From: Acridotheres tristis
Lineage: Eukaryota > Chordata > Aves > Passeriformes > Sturnidae
Length of the DNA stretch: 64,000 nt
Direction of reading: 5' to 3'
Assembly: GCA_037013685.1 (NCBI GenBank)
Contig: CM072888.1
Coordinates: forward strand, 15,982,589-16,046,588
Positions 23,621-35,498 of this stretch are shown here, piece by piece. The number at the start of each line of letters is the position of its first letter. Positions within the stretch are counted from its first letter, which is position 1. The notes beneath the pieces are model-generated. The model was given only the letters and a program-made list of their open reading frames with translations, did no database searches and was not told where the DNA came from. The translations under genes and the position numbers were made by a program.

Positions 23621-26600
23621 GTTGTTGTGGCCCCCAGTGGCATCACAGTCCATTGAGGAAGCAGAAGTGCTCAGTGACCAATGCTTGTGTGCAGCATGGC
23701 TCAGACCCCCTGGCTTAACTTTGTGTTGCCTCTGTGCTTCAGTTTATGTATCTAGATGTTATTTACCACACATTCAGTTCTATTGTTCTCAGAGTTATTT
23801 GGTTTCTATTTTACTTTCGTTTCCTCTTCTTCATAATGGCAAACTATGCTTCTTTCCTCCTTCAACACCCCATTAACAGAATTTTTCCAAAAAAGAATTT
23901 TTCCTTCTGCATTTTTTTCCCAGTTGTTGAGAGGAAATATAATTTGTCTCCAAAGCCATCATCTTACACTCCTCTTAATTAATGATATCACTGTGGATAC
24001 GAACTGCCTTCTTGAGCAGTGTGGTTTAGCCTCTAGTGCCTACATTTTCTGAGGAATTTTGTAGAAGGATGTATGTGAAATCAAAAATAGTAGAAAAGTT
24101 GAACTGCTCCCACATTGCTTTGCTTATTAGTAAAAATTGGCAAGGCAGCCACTAGACATTTTAAACCAATTCACATTTTAGAAAGTGTTTTATAGTTGGA
24201 AAATTCTGCTTCCTTTTGTTTAGTTCAAGTGCAACATTTCCAGAGAGCTGAGTATGGACTAAAATGCTCTGTGTAGCCATTCTGAGTGGAGACAGCTAGC
24301 ACTGAAGTCCTTCAGAAGTTTTCCATTGCCTCTTCTCTCTCTTCTGAGGAATGATACCAGTGTCTCAGCTCTCCAGGATTCTTGCCTTAGTGCATGCCAT
24401 GGCCAGACCTCCTTCCTCTCTAAGCAATGTCTTTTAAATGGACTGAAAATCACCCACAGCGACAGCTCCTTTATTGCTTCTAGAAAGTATGAAAATACAT
24501 ACCCTTAAAAAACTATTCTCCTGTGGTGGTTTGAATAATGTGCTTCTACTTTACAAATGGTTTTCAGATAATGTACCACAGGGGAAACCCTTTATGCCCT
24601 TGTAGGCCTATCCCTTGCATGCTGTATATCAGCCCTGAGATACATAAAATTTTTAACAGTAGCCGTTGTGCTTAAACTTTCTTCCATTCACACAGCATTT
24701 CCTTATTACTTACTTTTATGGGCAGTGAATCTGTGGTGTCCATTACATAGATCAGTGTTTACTATCCCTCTTAATGTGTTTCATTTAGACTACAGCTTTA
24801 TAGTGCATCTCCTTTTTTCTCTCCACTGGCTTACTATTAAATACTGCTGTTTGGCCTTTGCTCATGCATGCATCTTTTTTCTTTTTTTTTTAGAAAAAAG
24901 ATTTCTTCCAGTTGTAATGTCCTACTTTTTTTCAGTACATTTCTTTCCAAATTAAGTCAGTTTTTGCAAGAATTTACTGCAAGGATATGTGAAAACACAA
25001 CTAAATGCAACCTGTGATGAAGTGGTGAAATATCAGGCCTGTTGTACTGTGCTAGAAATAGTTTTCAGGACTTGAGAGCAAAAGAGCATATAATCCTAAT
25101 GTAAAGAAGCTGAAAAAGGGAATTGTAGAACAAAAACCTCACTGTGTTGGGGCTGATGTTCCTTCTCACCATGTGCTGCTGTCTTTGTAATCTACTAATC
25201 TGGATGGCTGAGACAGGGATATAAGTGTTAATACTTACCTAAGGGAAAGTAATGATATGTTCATATTTACATCATTTTAAACGAAGAATAACACAAACCA
25301 GAGAGAGAATTACAGATGCAGCTGGCCACCCAGCCATCATGGGCATGGAATTCCATGAAATAACTGTCTATGTGGAAACTTTGAGATAAGAATGCTTCTG
25401 TCTGGTTTGAAGCAACATGCTTAGAATAAGTAGATTTTTCCAGAAATGGCAGCTCCCTCTTTCCACACAACTGTGCTGTTTTTCTGCTCTATCACATTCT
25501 CTTACCCTGGGGTAGAATATCTTGTTCTGCTGCTAAGTCTCTCCTGGATGGCTTAAAATGAAGTCTGTTCTTTGACATAAGGTATCTCAGGATATTGCTG
25601 TATTTTGGTTGCAACTGTGAAAATTCAAAGCAAAAACATTTTCTATAGAGAAACAACTTTTCTCCCAGTTGCTGGTGTGGACACCAAAAAAAGGCATATT
25701 ACAGATGAAAAAGAACCCCACTACCCTGCCTAGCTGCAGACAGAACACTTATGTGAGGACTGGAATACATAAAAATAATCTAGATTAATGTATCTGGCAG
25801 AGAGAATTCATCACTGAAAGTTGTCTACACATATTTCCTAGTAGTAGGAAAGAACAGAGTGGGTTTTGGTTCAGAACTGCCAATTTAGCTATTGGTAAAA
25901 AAAAAAAAAAAGAATTTCAAGGAAGTATTTCATCCCTCACTCTATCTAGAGGTTTAGAAAATACAGGGTTAATGTAGTAGGAGAATCCTGAGAAGATGAC
26001 ATCAAGCACAGCTCTGTTGTTCCATGTGAGTCAGAAGGTGTAAGGATTTAGGCGAATTAAGGAGAAAAGATATCTTGTGTCAAATATTGCTCTCGTTAAA
26101 GGACTGCATGTTGGCCTGGTCTGTCGTGTATAAGTTTAAAACTGGAAGATATGTCCTGTTATATACTGTTAGCAGAAGAAGAAAATTTCTGGTGCCATTG
26201 CAGCTCCCAAAGCTTTTCCAGAGTCTGTAGTGGCAGCAATAGAATCCACCTAAACTCTTTTTTTTATTGCTTTCTGTGATGGAACAAGGAGCAATATTAA
26301 TACCTTTAATTATTTATTTTAATTTCTGAATAAGACTGAGGTTTTGGAGTATTCTCATCTTTCCATTGAGAAGTTTTCCTTTGAAAAGTTTTATGACCAG
26401 CTCCATTCCCTATCAGAGCTAACGTTTTTAGCACCATTATTAATGGGGTTGAGAGTTTCTACTAAATGGAAAGACATAAAAATCTTGTCAGTCTAAGCAG
26501 TCTTACTTTGGGGTTTACCAGATTCTCAGCAGCTCATCAGCTGGCAAACTTTTTCAAATAGTATCAGAGATCAAGATCTAAAGATCTGAAACTGTAATGT

Positions 26601-28581
26601 AGACTCTAATTAGGCTGTCAAAAGTTATGCAGCAGGGAAGATAATTTGGCAATTAATCGGTGCATATCTAATACTAAGAAAAATATATTTATTCAACCTC
26701 AGATCTTAGTACATTTCCAATGAAGTTTTCTACACTTTGTCATTTTCAGTAAAATGTTCATAGAAAGATCAAGTAATTTTATAGTTAATAGTTCTAATTC
26801 CTTAAGTAGGACTTAAAGTGTTCTTTAATACTGAAATTTTTCAGTTTTGAAGAACTGTATGTTTCAGTTTTGTTTCAGAGGACAAAATCAGGGTAAAAAC
26901 TACCTATATGAAATGAAATTTTTGAAGATGAGAACAGAAAAGTTTATATAATGATATCACTATCTAAAACAATTTTTTGGAATGTCTAGACAAAACCGAG
27001 TTTTATGTTTCAGTTCTCTTTAAAGGACAATGAGTTATCAGATTTCTACATAATTATTAATGCAAAAAGCCCCACTTTAACTGGCCAAAACTGCAGCTAG
27101 TGTTAGGCTTGAATTCATCCACTGGTTTATGCACCTAGTTGAGATATTGAAAGCAGAGGACCAGTCATCTGAGGCTGCAAAGAGATGCACACAAGCAGAC
27201 GATTCACATATTCATTTTCATTTTCCCTCTGTACATGCCAGACTCTCAACTCTGTAGGGAGCTGAGGACAGATATTTTTTTATGAGCTGCCTAAGCCTAT
27301 ATCAGATATGTCTAGTCCTTGGACACCTCCTTGGTTGTGGACTAGATTTTTCAAGAGACCCTTCACGCGAGTACCCAGCTCCTATTACTTTTACTTGCTT
27401 CTGTTATCAGCCTCTGGATTTTGCTGGGGCAGGGCTTCAGTAAACAAGCTGGCAGGTGAATTAAAGCCCTTTCTGTTTCAGGTTAGGTGAAGATGCCCCT
27501 GTCAACAGCTTCCAGGCAGAGTCTAATCCATTTGCTGGGTTGGACAGTGTTGAGAAAGCTTTGAAACAGTCCACTCCTCATCTCAGTGTTGTCATTAAAT
27601 TTGGCTTCCACATATTTGTTTTAAGACTGTCCAAGCAGCCTTAAAGCATAACCTGAGAGCATGGAGAAAAGGCAAGAACCTGTCCTGGCTGAGGAAGTAG
27701 TGTTACATGCCTTGGTGTGTATAGGTTTTCATGCTCCCTGCCTTTGGGAGATAACAGTAAGGATAACAACCTGACTACCAACTTCACTGCACATTTTTTG
27801 CTTGCTTAGTGGTATTAAGGTTCAGCTGGCACCTGCTGTGCCAGGTCTCTAATGTCCATCTGCTGTTCAACTATTTTATTTGATAACAGCTGATGCCAAA
27901 CTCTGGGGCACCTCTCTGGTATACTCAGCCTTTGAGCACAGAGAGTTTCTTACAAAGAAAAGAACTGAAACTGGGACTGGCTGATGAAAACAGATGCAGT
28001 GAATCAATAGCATCCTCACAGAATGAGCAAAAGGCAAACCACAACTCACTGCAGATTGCAGGTGGGCCAGAATCCCGTGATCTGTGCCAAATGATAACAA
28101 TAGAGATTTGAAGCCAGCTTGTACTTTTTTATTTCTTTTAAGATGTGCTGAATGCTTCATAGAGTCTGAAAAATATTCCATGAGAATGCAATTCAGCCAA
28201 CATACCGCTTTGTAATTAATGGCTCTCACTTGCTCTTTTTTTTCCTCTTAAATGGACACATTTGCATGCAGACAGCATCTCTCTTTATATAAACCCTTCT
28301 GTTCCTACCAATCACTCAGCTGAAGTCATAGCCCTTTTTTTGTGACACCAACATGGGTTGCTGTGTGATTATGATGTTAAGGAGAGTACATTATGGCTCC
28401 AGGTGAGGAATGAACAGCAGGGGCAGACAAAATTGCAACTCAAAAATATACTGCTTGCATGCAAATACTGACATTGTCATATCACAAATCTCACAGTGTA
28501 AGATTTTCAGAATATGAAACATGCAAATAATTGTAAGCAGAGTTGTTCTCCAGGCTCTCCAAAGTTCTCTAGAAACCATTA

Positions 28582-28584
<3 letters not shown>

Positions 28585-28612
<28 letters not shown>
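28585..28612 (+). repeat. Poly(A) homopolymer, 28 bases
   Basis: An uninterrupted run of 28 A. No AATAAA lies in the usual 10-30 bases upstream, so it is not clearly the tail of a retrocopied transcript. The sequence AGGTGAATT overlaps its end (28612-28620) and also occurs at 27454-27462. Confidence 0.9.
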
Positions 28613-28614
<2 letters not shown>

Positions 28615-29772
28615 TGAATTGCATGATTTCTTTGTGAGCATGAATTCTTAGGGTTTACTGACTTTTTTTTCTGAGGTTTTTCTTCTTTTTCTGTGAGGGA
28701 ATATCTCTTCTGCTCAACTTTTTTAATTTCCCGTGTGTTCCCACCTTTAGAGTTTCCAGTTCTCAACTGTGTCCCTCAGTCAGCAGGCATTTTGGTTTGA
28801 ACACAGCCTGGCTGCTCAGAGTCTTTGCTACCAGTAAGAGTTCTTTCTCAGAAATGAAACTTCAGAAACTAAGCCAAACTTCAAACAGAAGTACATCAGT
28901 GTGTTGGGCATTTGGACATTCTTGGGCACAGAAAGTGCAGGAAAACTGTCAAAATTATTTCAAATGTGTGCTTTTTATAATGTATGACAGGGATTTTTTG
29001 CAATTGTGATGTTCTGATTAACAATCTTACACCATCTTGAAAATTAGGTAACACAAAAAGGACCTCTGATGATCACTTACTTAGTTGTCATACACTTTTG
29101 GTCCTTTTTGTCATATTTTCTTGCTATTAGTAATAACAATTAATAGAATAATTGTGACTAGAAAGAACAAGGCCTCACTTCACGAGATACAGAGAAAATA
29201 AAAAATTGTTGCCTTAAATAATTTAAGATTCTGAGGATACCAGAACAGCAAGAATTTACAACAAAAATATCCCCCACTGAAGCTGAGGTTTTCATAAAAT
29301 CATTCTTACTGTCTTGAATTGGAAAAATGTTAAACACCCTATGAAAAATCAGAAACTAGTTTGTTCATCAAGGAGGAAGGTAAATAAAACCTCTTCAACA
29401 CGTGTGCCATATCTGGATTTGTATTGCAGCAAGTTGATAACTGTATTTATTACCTGTATTGATTCCTTACTATTTTTTCCCCTAGTGTTGACTAGGAGAC
29501 ATTTCTGATTTTCTTAAAATAAAAGAGTGCTCAAAGTGAAAAGAAAGTTGAAAGGCTTCAGAATAATTTCTTTCAGTACTGATTAGAGATGGGTAGAATT
29601 CAGATATGGTTCTATCCCCCGACATTGAATTAAGGCCAGTCTGAAATCTACACAGCTGGGAAATACAGTTGGTGAGAAAGTCAAAAGAAATAGGGTATGT
29701 TCCCTGTCCACTAGTGAAACATCAAAGAATTTTCCCCCCTTGGCTTGTTTGGAAAGCTTGCAAAATACTTGC

Positions 29773-29810
29773 AAATAAACAAACAAACAACAACAACAAC
29801 AAAAAGAAAA
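29773..29810 (+). repeat. CAAA/CAA simple repeat
   Basis: Repeated AAAC units followed by repeated CAA units and an A-rich tail. It is a compound microsatellite. Confidence 0.8.
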
Positions 29811-31219
29811 AGTCAATATTTTTAATGTATACTTGTAATCCCAAAAGTTGAGTGGAATAAAATACTTCTACCTTAACTTTCCCTCTACTTCAGGTGAACT
29901 GCAAGTGTTCTCTAGATTTATGCATTGTGAAGTGACTCTCTTTTTGCAGCAGTACTCCTTACAGAGTTGAGAAGCTCAACATGAGCCAGGACTGTGTTCA
30001 TTCAAGAAAGGACAGGAATTTTATGCTACCAACAACTTGACAAGGTGCAGCAAGACACAGTGTGTGGATTCTGGTTGAACAGAGGGCGTGTCAAGAGAAA
30101 GAGGGGGAACAGGATTTGCTGGGCAGCATGGTAGGTACCCAAAAAGGGGCCATGAGAGGATGATACAAGATTTGTCAGGAACACACAAGAATTGCCATAA
30201 TTAATCCCACTACCTGTGCAGATGCAGGACTCACTGGCCAGATGTGTCACTGCCCCAGAGGCAGTTTTCCAGCGTGACACTCTTGCCTAGCCAGGCTGCA
30301 GAGCTCATGTCCTTAGTAAATGACAGCAGAGAGAAGTGCTGAACAGCAAGCAGCACACGGTGGCAGTGGCACAGAAAGGACAGAATACAACTTTCACCCG
30401 GACCTCTGTGGCTCCTGGCTATGTCATTTGCCCCCCTTTCCTTCAGCAAAATAAAGAACTGTCTATGTTTCCCTACTTTCCTTTCATTGCCCCTTCACCT
30501 CATGTCTTTGTTCTCCTCAGGCTACAGACGTGGCTCAGAATCCTAATGAGGGATGGGAAGACTCTTCCCTGGGTAGAGAGATTAAAGTAATTAGATTGGC
30601 TGCTCCACAACTCCCTTTTATTTGCTGGGTACTCAGTATATCATGTTTTCTATAGGTATGTGCTTGTTTCTCAGATCTAATAAGTATTATATCAATAATC
30701 TAATGTAAAGTATTTATTGTCTTATTTTGAAACTAAATTATCAGTCTAAATAGGTGAGGTGAAAGAAGTTAGAATTAGTGGTGTCTATTTTTTAGAGAAA
30801 TTTTTAGTGTTTCTCAGGACTGAAAAAGTCTAGGGCATAGCAATAATTTTATTTACTGGTTACTGTAATTTTAATTATACTGATCTATTATAAGTCCTTT
30901 AAAGGTTAATCCTGAAACACCACTTGCATTACTTCTTGCTGTCTTTTGAAAGATTAATTTTTCCTCTAAGCAGATCCAAGGTGTCTTGCTGTCAATTGAC
31001 CACAAAACCAATTGTCATGATCACAGAGCTGGCTTGAATTATGAGAAAACATGTACTTTGCTTCCACTATAACCATTTTTCACACCTTCTGCTTATTCAA
31101 AGATATTACAATTAGGAGGAAAAAAAGGACAATTTCCAACTATAGCTAACATGGCAGAGTACACTGACAATTGCACTGATTTTTCAAGCCATGTGGTGAA
31201 CATGTTCCTCCCAGGTGAC

Positions 31220-31482
31220 AAAACCCAGAACAGCAATGATCTCCAGGGAGGTTGAGATCAGATTTTAGGAAAAACATCTTCACTGAAAACATGGCCAGAC
31301 CTCAGAACAGGCTGCCCATGGAAGCAGTGGAATCACCAACCCTGGAAGTGTTCAAAAACCTAGTGACATTTGGAATAGGATTCAGTGGTGAACAAGGTGG
31401 AGCTATCTTAATTAATTGACTTAATTAATTAAATGGCCTTAGAGGTCTTTTCCAACATTAATGATCTTATGATTCTATGAAA
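31220..31482 (+). mobile_element. CR1 LINE, ORF2 C-terminus and 3' end
   Basis: The plus-strand translation reads like the CR1 ORF2 end: R-S-D-F, a stop replacing the usual residue, R-K-N-I-F-T-E-N, then N-R-L-P-M-E-A-V-E-S-P and T-L-E-V-F-K-N-L. The 3' untranslated sequence follows (GAGGTCTTTTCCAACATTAA, then ATGATTCTATGA). An A+T-rich TTAATTAA stretch (31410-31432) replaces part of the normal 3' untranslated region. The copy is 5'-truncated, has in-frame stops and is inactive. Confidence 0.85.
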
Positions 31483-31689
31483 GCTAAGGAGAATTATATC
31501 ACCAGGTCCTCTAGGCAACTTCAGACAGACAACAAATGGAGTCTTTTAGGCAAGAGGCAGAAAAGGAAGTAAGTTAAACAGAGCTGCTTTGTGTCAGCTT
31601 CCACAGCAACCTGGGGCAAAAGACCTGTCAGCAATTTACAGAAAATAAAAAAAAATAATAATAATAAATATGGGGGGAAAAAATCAGGA

Positions 31690-31945
31690 TCTTCCTTTTC
31701 TTAACCCATGCTGACTGCCCCTGTTTCCCTGGTTATCCCTTCCACATGATGACACTCAAGCTGATCTGCTCCATAACCTTCCCTGACACCAAGGTCAGGC
31801 TGACAGGCCTCCATTCCCAGGATCCTCCTTCCAATCCTTCTTGTAGGTGGGCATTACATTCGCTGACTTTCAGCCAACTGGGACATCTCCAGTTAACCAG
31901 GACTTCTAGTTGACAGGAAGTTAGGGTGTAAATGTCGTGGATCAC
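31690..31945 (-). mobile_element. CR1 LINE, reverse-transcriptase fragment
   Basis: The minus-strand translation contains a clear CR1/LINE reverse-transcriptase entry block: N-A-H-L-Q-E-G, then W-R-P-V-S-L-T-L-V-S-G-K-V-M-E-Q-I, close to the CR1 pattern in which a K-K-G motif precedes N-Y-R-P-V-S-L-T and G-K-V-M-E. This lies at the N-terminal side of the RT domain, so neither the catalytic F-A-D-D box nor the 3' end is present. It sits about 210 bp from a plus-strand CR1 3' end. The opposite orientations show these are two insertions or a rearrangement, not one element. Confidence 0.85.
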
Positions 31946-31949
31946 AACC

Positions 31950-33670
31950 TAGTTTTGAAATGTCCAGCCTATTAATTCACACAATGCCTCATCTTCCAAA
32001 TTTTGCCAAGTTGTCCAGATTTATAGAAGTTACTGACTCTAACTAAAATGAGGATATAAAGTCTTGGAAAAAATACCAAGTGAAAACAAAAGAAAATTAA
32101 TTTCATAGTTTTTTTTAAGCAGCCGAGAAGGTCTTCAGTGCTCTGCGTCGGTGAACTGATCAGGTTATACCCAGAAATTTCAAGACCAGTTGATAAAGCT
32201 GCCCAACCATCTCAGAGCTCTGCTAGGTTAGGCTTGCTTTTCTGTCTATCCATAGGAAGCCAAAGGAAATGCCAAGAGATATGTTTCAACAGTCTGTGCT
32301 TAGACACTGAAATAACTGGTCCAATTCAAAAAAAAAAAGTTAATCCCCCAGCAGCTCTTGGGGCAAGCCTTGTCTTTTGTTTGTTTGTTTTTCTTTTTTG
32401 ATCTTCTATGGAACTTTTTCATTTAGCTTGTAGATATCTTCACTTCTAGAGGAAAAATATTTTCTCTCCACTGGAGGACAACAGGTACAAGATTCTCCCA
32501 GGAAGTCTTTGAAAAGGTTTTTGTGACCCCCATTTGCTGTGGCTTAGTAACAGTCAAAGTATAGCTGAATGGGAATTCTGCTTTGCTTAAGTCGAAAGTT
32601 GCTCATTCTTTTCTCTAGTACACAATTCAAGGGGCATCAGGAAACAGTGGAGCTATTCAAGGCCAGAAATAGCGAGGAATAATAAGAAAGAATATTGCTA
32701 TTCACTAATTAAGTCCTGTCTCCTTTGTGATCTTAGCATTACAGCTCAGCCAAGCTGGGAGAAGTTTTCCTTTCAGTCTCAACAACAATCTTCCTTTGCT
32801 TTCCTTTCCTTCCAACTGAAAAATAGCTACCATTGCCAGAACCATCTCATTCTTTCCATCTCCCCCAACACCCTCACCAAATGAAATGAAAAATGTGGAT
32901 ATTATTCAGTTTTGAAACTAGTTTGAGCACACCCCTGAAGCAGTCTGTTTAACATTTAATCCAATGGTGCAACACATCTACATATATTAATCCCCATCAT
33001 CTATGGCTAGCAAATATTTGCACAAGAAGAAAATACTACCCAGCTAAGGAAAGCATGAGCTAACCACCTCTGAATATATTTTAAATGCAAATATTTTTGC
33101 CTATGTCCAGTCCTGCTGGCAGGTCATTTGCAAATCAGGTTTTAGTGATAGGGGTTTTTTTCTAGATTATAGAAAGCCACTGACCCTGGGTAATGAATAT
33201 TCTCTATACAATCATGAATACATCTTTATATAAATATATATTCTGCTGTGTAACTGTACCTGAGCTGACTCTGAAATGCTGTTGTGGTACTTCCTGCCTG
33301 CTATAGTTCAACCACCTAATGGTCCCTGAACTGTATTTCCCATAAGGTCCTATTTCCCAAGTCTTTGCAGATATATGGTGGGTGTCTAACCTATGGATAA
33401 AGAGATTAAAGATATTTTAACAGCAGGAGGAAGCAATATCATATTTTGTATCACAGATCCAGTTATATTAATACTGGAGACTTGGTGGGCAAAGGGATCC
33501 AAGGTATGTGTTTTCCTCCAAAGAAGAAGCTACTTCTAAGATAAAAGGCCTAAATTAATAAGAAGAGACTGTAGGAGGCTAAAGACATTCTAGCACAACA
33601 CTAAATCTTGGCCTTCCTCCAGATTCCCCTAGGAATCTGGGGAACATTTCTAGTTTAAGCAAACGTAGAA
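31950..33670. other. Non-coding unique sequence, no gene seen
   Basis: No gene or clear element was recognised between the CR1 fragments. The stretch contains GTTT-type simple sequence near 32379-32398 and ordinary A+T-rich DNA. Confidence 0.6.
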
Positions 33671-33672
33671 CC

Positions 33673-34225
33673 ACTTAATTATGGAATGGTTTGGGTAGGA
33701 AGGGACCTTAAAACCCATCTGCATCAACACCCTGGACATAGGCAGGGACACCTTCTACTACACCAGGCTACTCAGCCCTGCTCAACATGACCTAAAAACA
33801 CATCCAGGGGCAGGGTATCATAACTTCTCTGGGCAACCTGTGTAAGTGCTACACCACCCCGATGTGAAAAATATCTAAATTAAACCTACATAGTTCAAGT
33901 TTTAAGCCATTACCCTGTGTTGCATCACTGCATGCTCTTGTACAAAGATTCCAGCTTTCTTGTAGGTCCTCATAGGTACTAAATGTCTACTGGAAAGTCT
34001 ACCCAGAGGTTTCCCTTCTCCAGGAAAAACAACCCCAACTCTCTCAGCCTTTCCTTATGGCAGTACTCCATCCCTCTGATCATTTTTGTAGCCTTCCTCT
34101 GAACCCATTCCACCAAGTCCATGACCTCCCCCTGAACTCCAAAATGGGGTCTTATGATAGCAGAGTAGAGGGGTTTAATCACCTCCTTCAACTTGTTGGG
34201 CATATGTCTTTTGATGCAGCCCAGG
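33673..34225 (-). mobile_element. CR1 LINE 3' portion, left part of a split copy
   Basis: The plus strand shows the reverse complement of a CR1 3' end (GGAATGGTTTGGGTAGGAAG). On the minus strand the ORF2 C-terminal part reads L-Y-S-A-I-I-R-P-H, then V-Q-R-K-A-T-K-M-I-R-G, then E-R-L-R-E-L-G-L-F and L-E-K-G-N-L. These are hallmark CR1 blocks downstream of the RT catalytic core. The copy stops at 34225 in CAGCCCAGG, inside the A-A-K-K-A-N...L-G-C-I region, where an LTR begins. The same CR1 continues after the LTR at 34796. Frameshifts and stops show that it is inactive. Confidence 0.9.
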
Positions 34226-34795
34226 TACTCTGCTTTCAGCCAGGCTAGAGTAAATTTCTTCTCTGGAGCTCTTGCAGTGCTGTGTTTTGGATTCAGAAGG
34301 AGAATGGTGTTGATAACACACTGATGGTTTAGTTTTTTGCTAAGTCATGTCTAAACTAAGTTAAAGGTGGTTTCCCTCCCCCTAGTCTTGTGCTCTGCCA
34401 GTGAGAGGGTTTGCAAAAGAAACTGGGAGGGAGCACAGCTGAGAGAGGTGACCCCAGCTGACCAAAGGGGTATTCCACACCATGGAATGTCATGCCCAGT
34501 ACATAAACTGGGGGTGGCTACACAGAAGGAGGGGCTGATGTGGGTTCAGGAAGGGGGCTCTGACATTGGTCAGTGGGAGGTGAGCAATTGCATTTTGCAT
34601 CACTTGTTTTACCCTTTTTATTATCATTGTTGTTATAATTTTTTGTCATTATTTCTGTATCTTACCTTGTTTTCAACTATTACATTGTCCTTATCTAAAC
34701 CTACAAGTTTTACTTTCATTCTTCTCCCCTTTCCACTGGGGTGGAGAGGGCAAGTGTCTGTGTGCAGTTTAATTTCCATCTGGGCTTAAACCACA
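34226..34795 (+). mobile_element. Solo LTR (avian ERVL-like) inserted into CR1
   Basis: About 570 bp split a CR1 copy. Internal landmarks match an abundant avian LTR family I know from memory: GTTGATAACACACTGATGG near 34309-34327, CTGACCAAAGGGGTATTCCA near 34457, a degraded TATA-like TACATAAAC near 34500, and a terminal GGCTTAAACCACA. The order of these blocks sets the plus orientation. AGCCCAGG occurs on both sides (34218-34225 and 34796-34803), marking the insertion point in the CR1. The 5' end reads TACTC rather than TG, so the left edge is worn or set a few bases off. No internal viral genes remain. The family name (ERVL-type) is inference. Confidence 0.75.
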
Positions 34796-34833
34796 AGCCC
34801 AGGACACAACTGGATTTCTGGACTGTTTGAGTT
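34796..34833 (-). mobile_element. CR1 LINE, right part of the split copy
   Basis: After the LTR, the plus strand AGCCCAGGACACAACTGG, continuing to TTTCTGGACTG, is the reverse complement of the CR1 stretch encoding the K-A-N-x-I-L-G-C block. It directly continues the CR1 copy that ends at 34225. Similarity is lost near 34833, the probable 5' truncation point. Confidence 0.7.
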
Positions 34834-34937
34834 GAGAGAGGACAGACAGATGTCCACTGGACTGATTTCACTCCTGCTAACAGATGAGATACCGGGGGAC
34901 TGCTTAGACGTGGAAGAAAACAGGTCTTCAGTCTTCC

Positions 34938-35498
34938 TTGCAGAGGAGGAGAACGGCTAAGTCAGATTTAGGAAACTGGAAATTTAAGAAGTTAAAACAG
35001 AGGGGAAATGGCCCAGGATATGGAAAACAGATGCCATCTGTCCTGGGACCCAGAACTGGCTGGATTACATGCACCTATTCCAGAAAGGCAGTGCATGGAA
35101 AGGACTTAAAGTTCCTAAAACTATCTTATTGGATAAGAAATAGGGAAAATTCAGACGTGCAGTGTGAGATAAACAAACCAGTCCAAAGTTCCTTACAGGA
35201 ACACAGTCCAAGGCCAGGACAGCACTTCCTGAGCAGTTCAAACTCCACCAAGTTCACTGAGGCAAATCTGAGGCAAACAGACAAACATACTAGTTTCAGT
35301 CACATAAATTTCTTTGGGACTATGAAATGTTTTCATAGGCCTATATCTAAGCCACAGGTACTTGTCATTCAAGCAGTTGTCACTGGAATAAATAATTGTA
35401 CAAATACAGACGATAATCCTGAGGGTCATTTTCTGAATGGAGAACCTACCTTGACATGCAGGACACTAAATCTATATCTGTTGAAATGGGTAATTTAG
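34938..35498 (+). other. Unexplained 186-codon open frame
   Basis: This is the longest stop-free frame in the window. It opens after a TAG at 34905-34907 and runs to the stop at 35496-35498. The nominal start is TTG, and the first ATG comes about 32 codons in. The product is hydrophilic and basic at its N-terminal end (QRRRTAKSDLGNWKFKKLKQ), with no transmembrane segment, repeat or domain I recognise. It matches neither CR1 nor retroviral proteins by eye. No Kozak start, promoter or poly(A) context is evident. It could be a decayed retroelement, a retrocopy piece, or chance. Confidence 0.15.

Larger units (their letters stand above)
23625..31215. other. Non-coding unique sequence, no gene seen
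   Basis: No clear transposon or gene was found. Low-complexity pieces are an A15 run at 25897-25911, an A28 run at 28585-28612 and a CAAA/CAA-type repeat near 29773-29810. The stretch 28256-28545 holds several octamer-like ATGCAAAT motifs and is noted as a weak regulatory candidate. The longest frame, 117 codons on the minus strand at 27876-28229, has no recognisable domain. Confidence 0.6.

Noticed and set aside
27876..28229. 117-codon minus-strand frame
   Set aside because: No recognisable motif; overlapped by an opposite-strand frame of similar quality.
34367..34789. 140-codon plus-strand frame with a leucine/phenylalanine-rich end
   Set aside because: It lies entirely inside the LTR, and its hydrophobic part is the T-rich R/U5 region read in one frame. 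It is not a gene.
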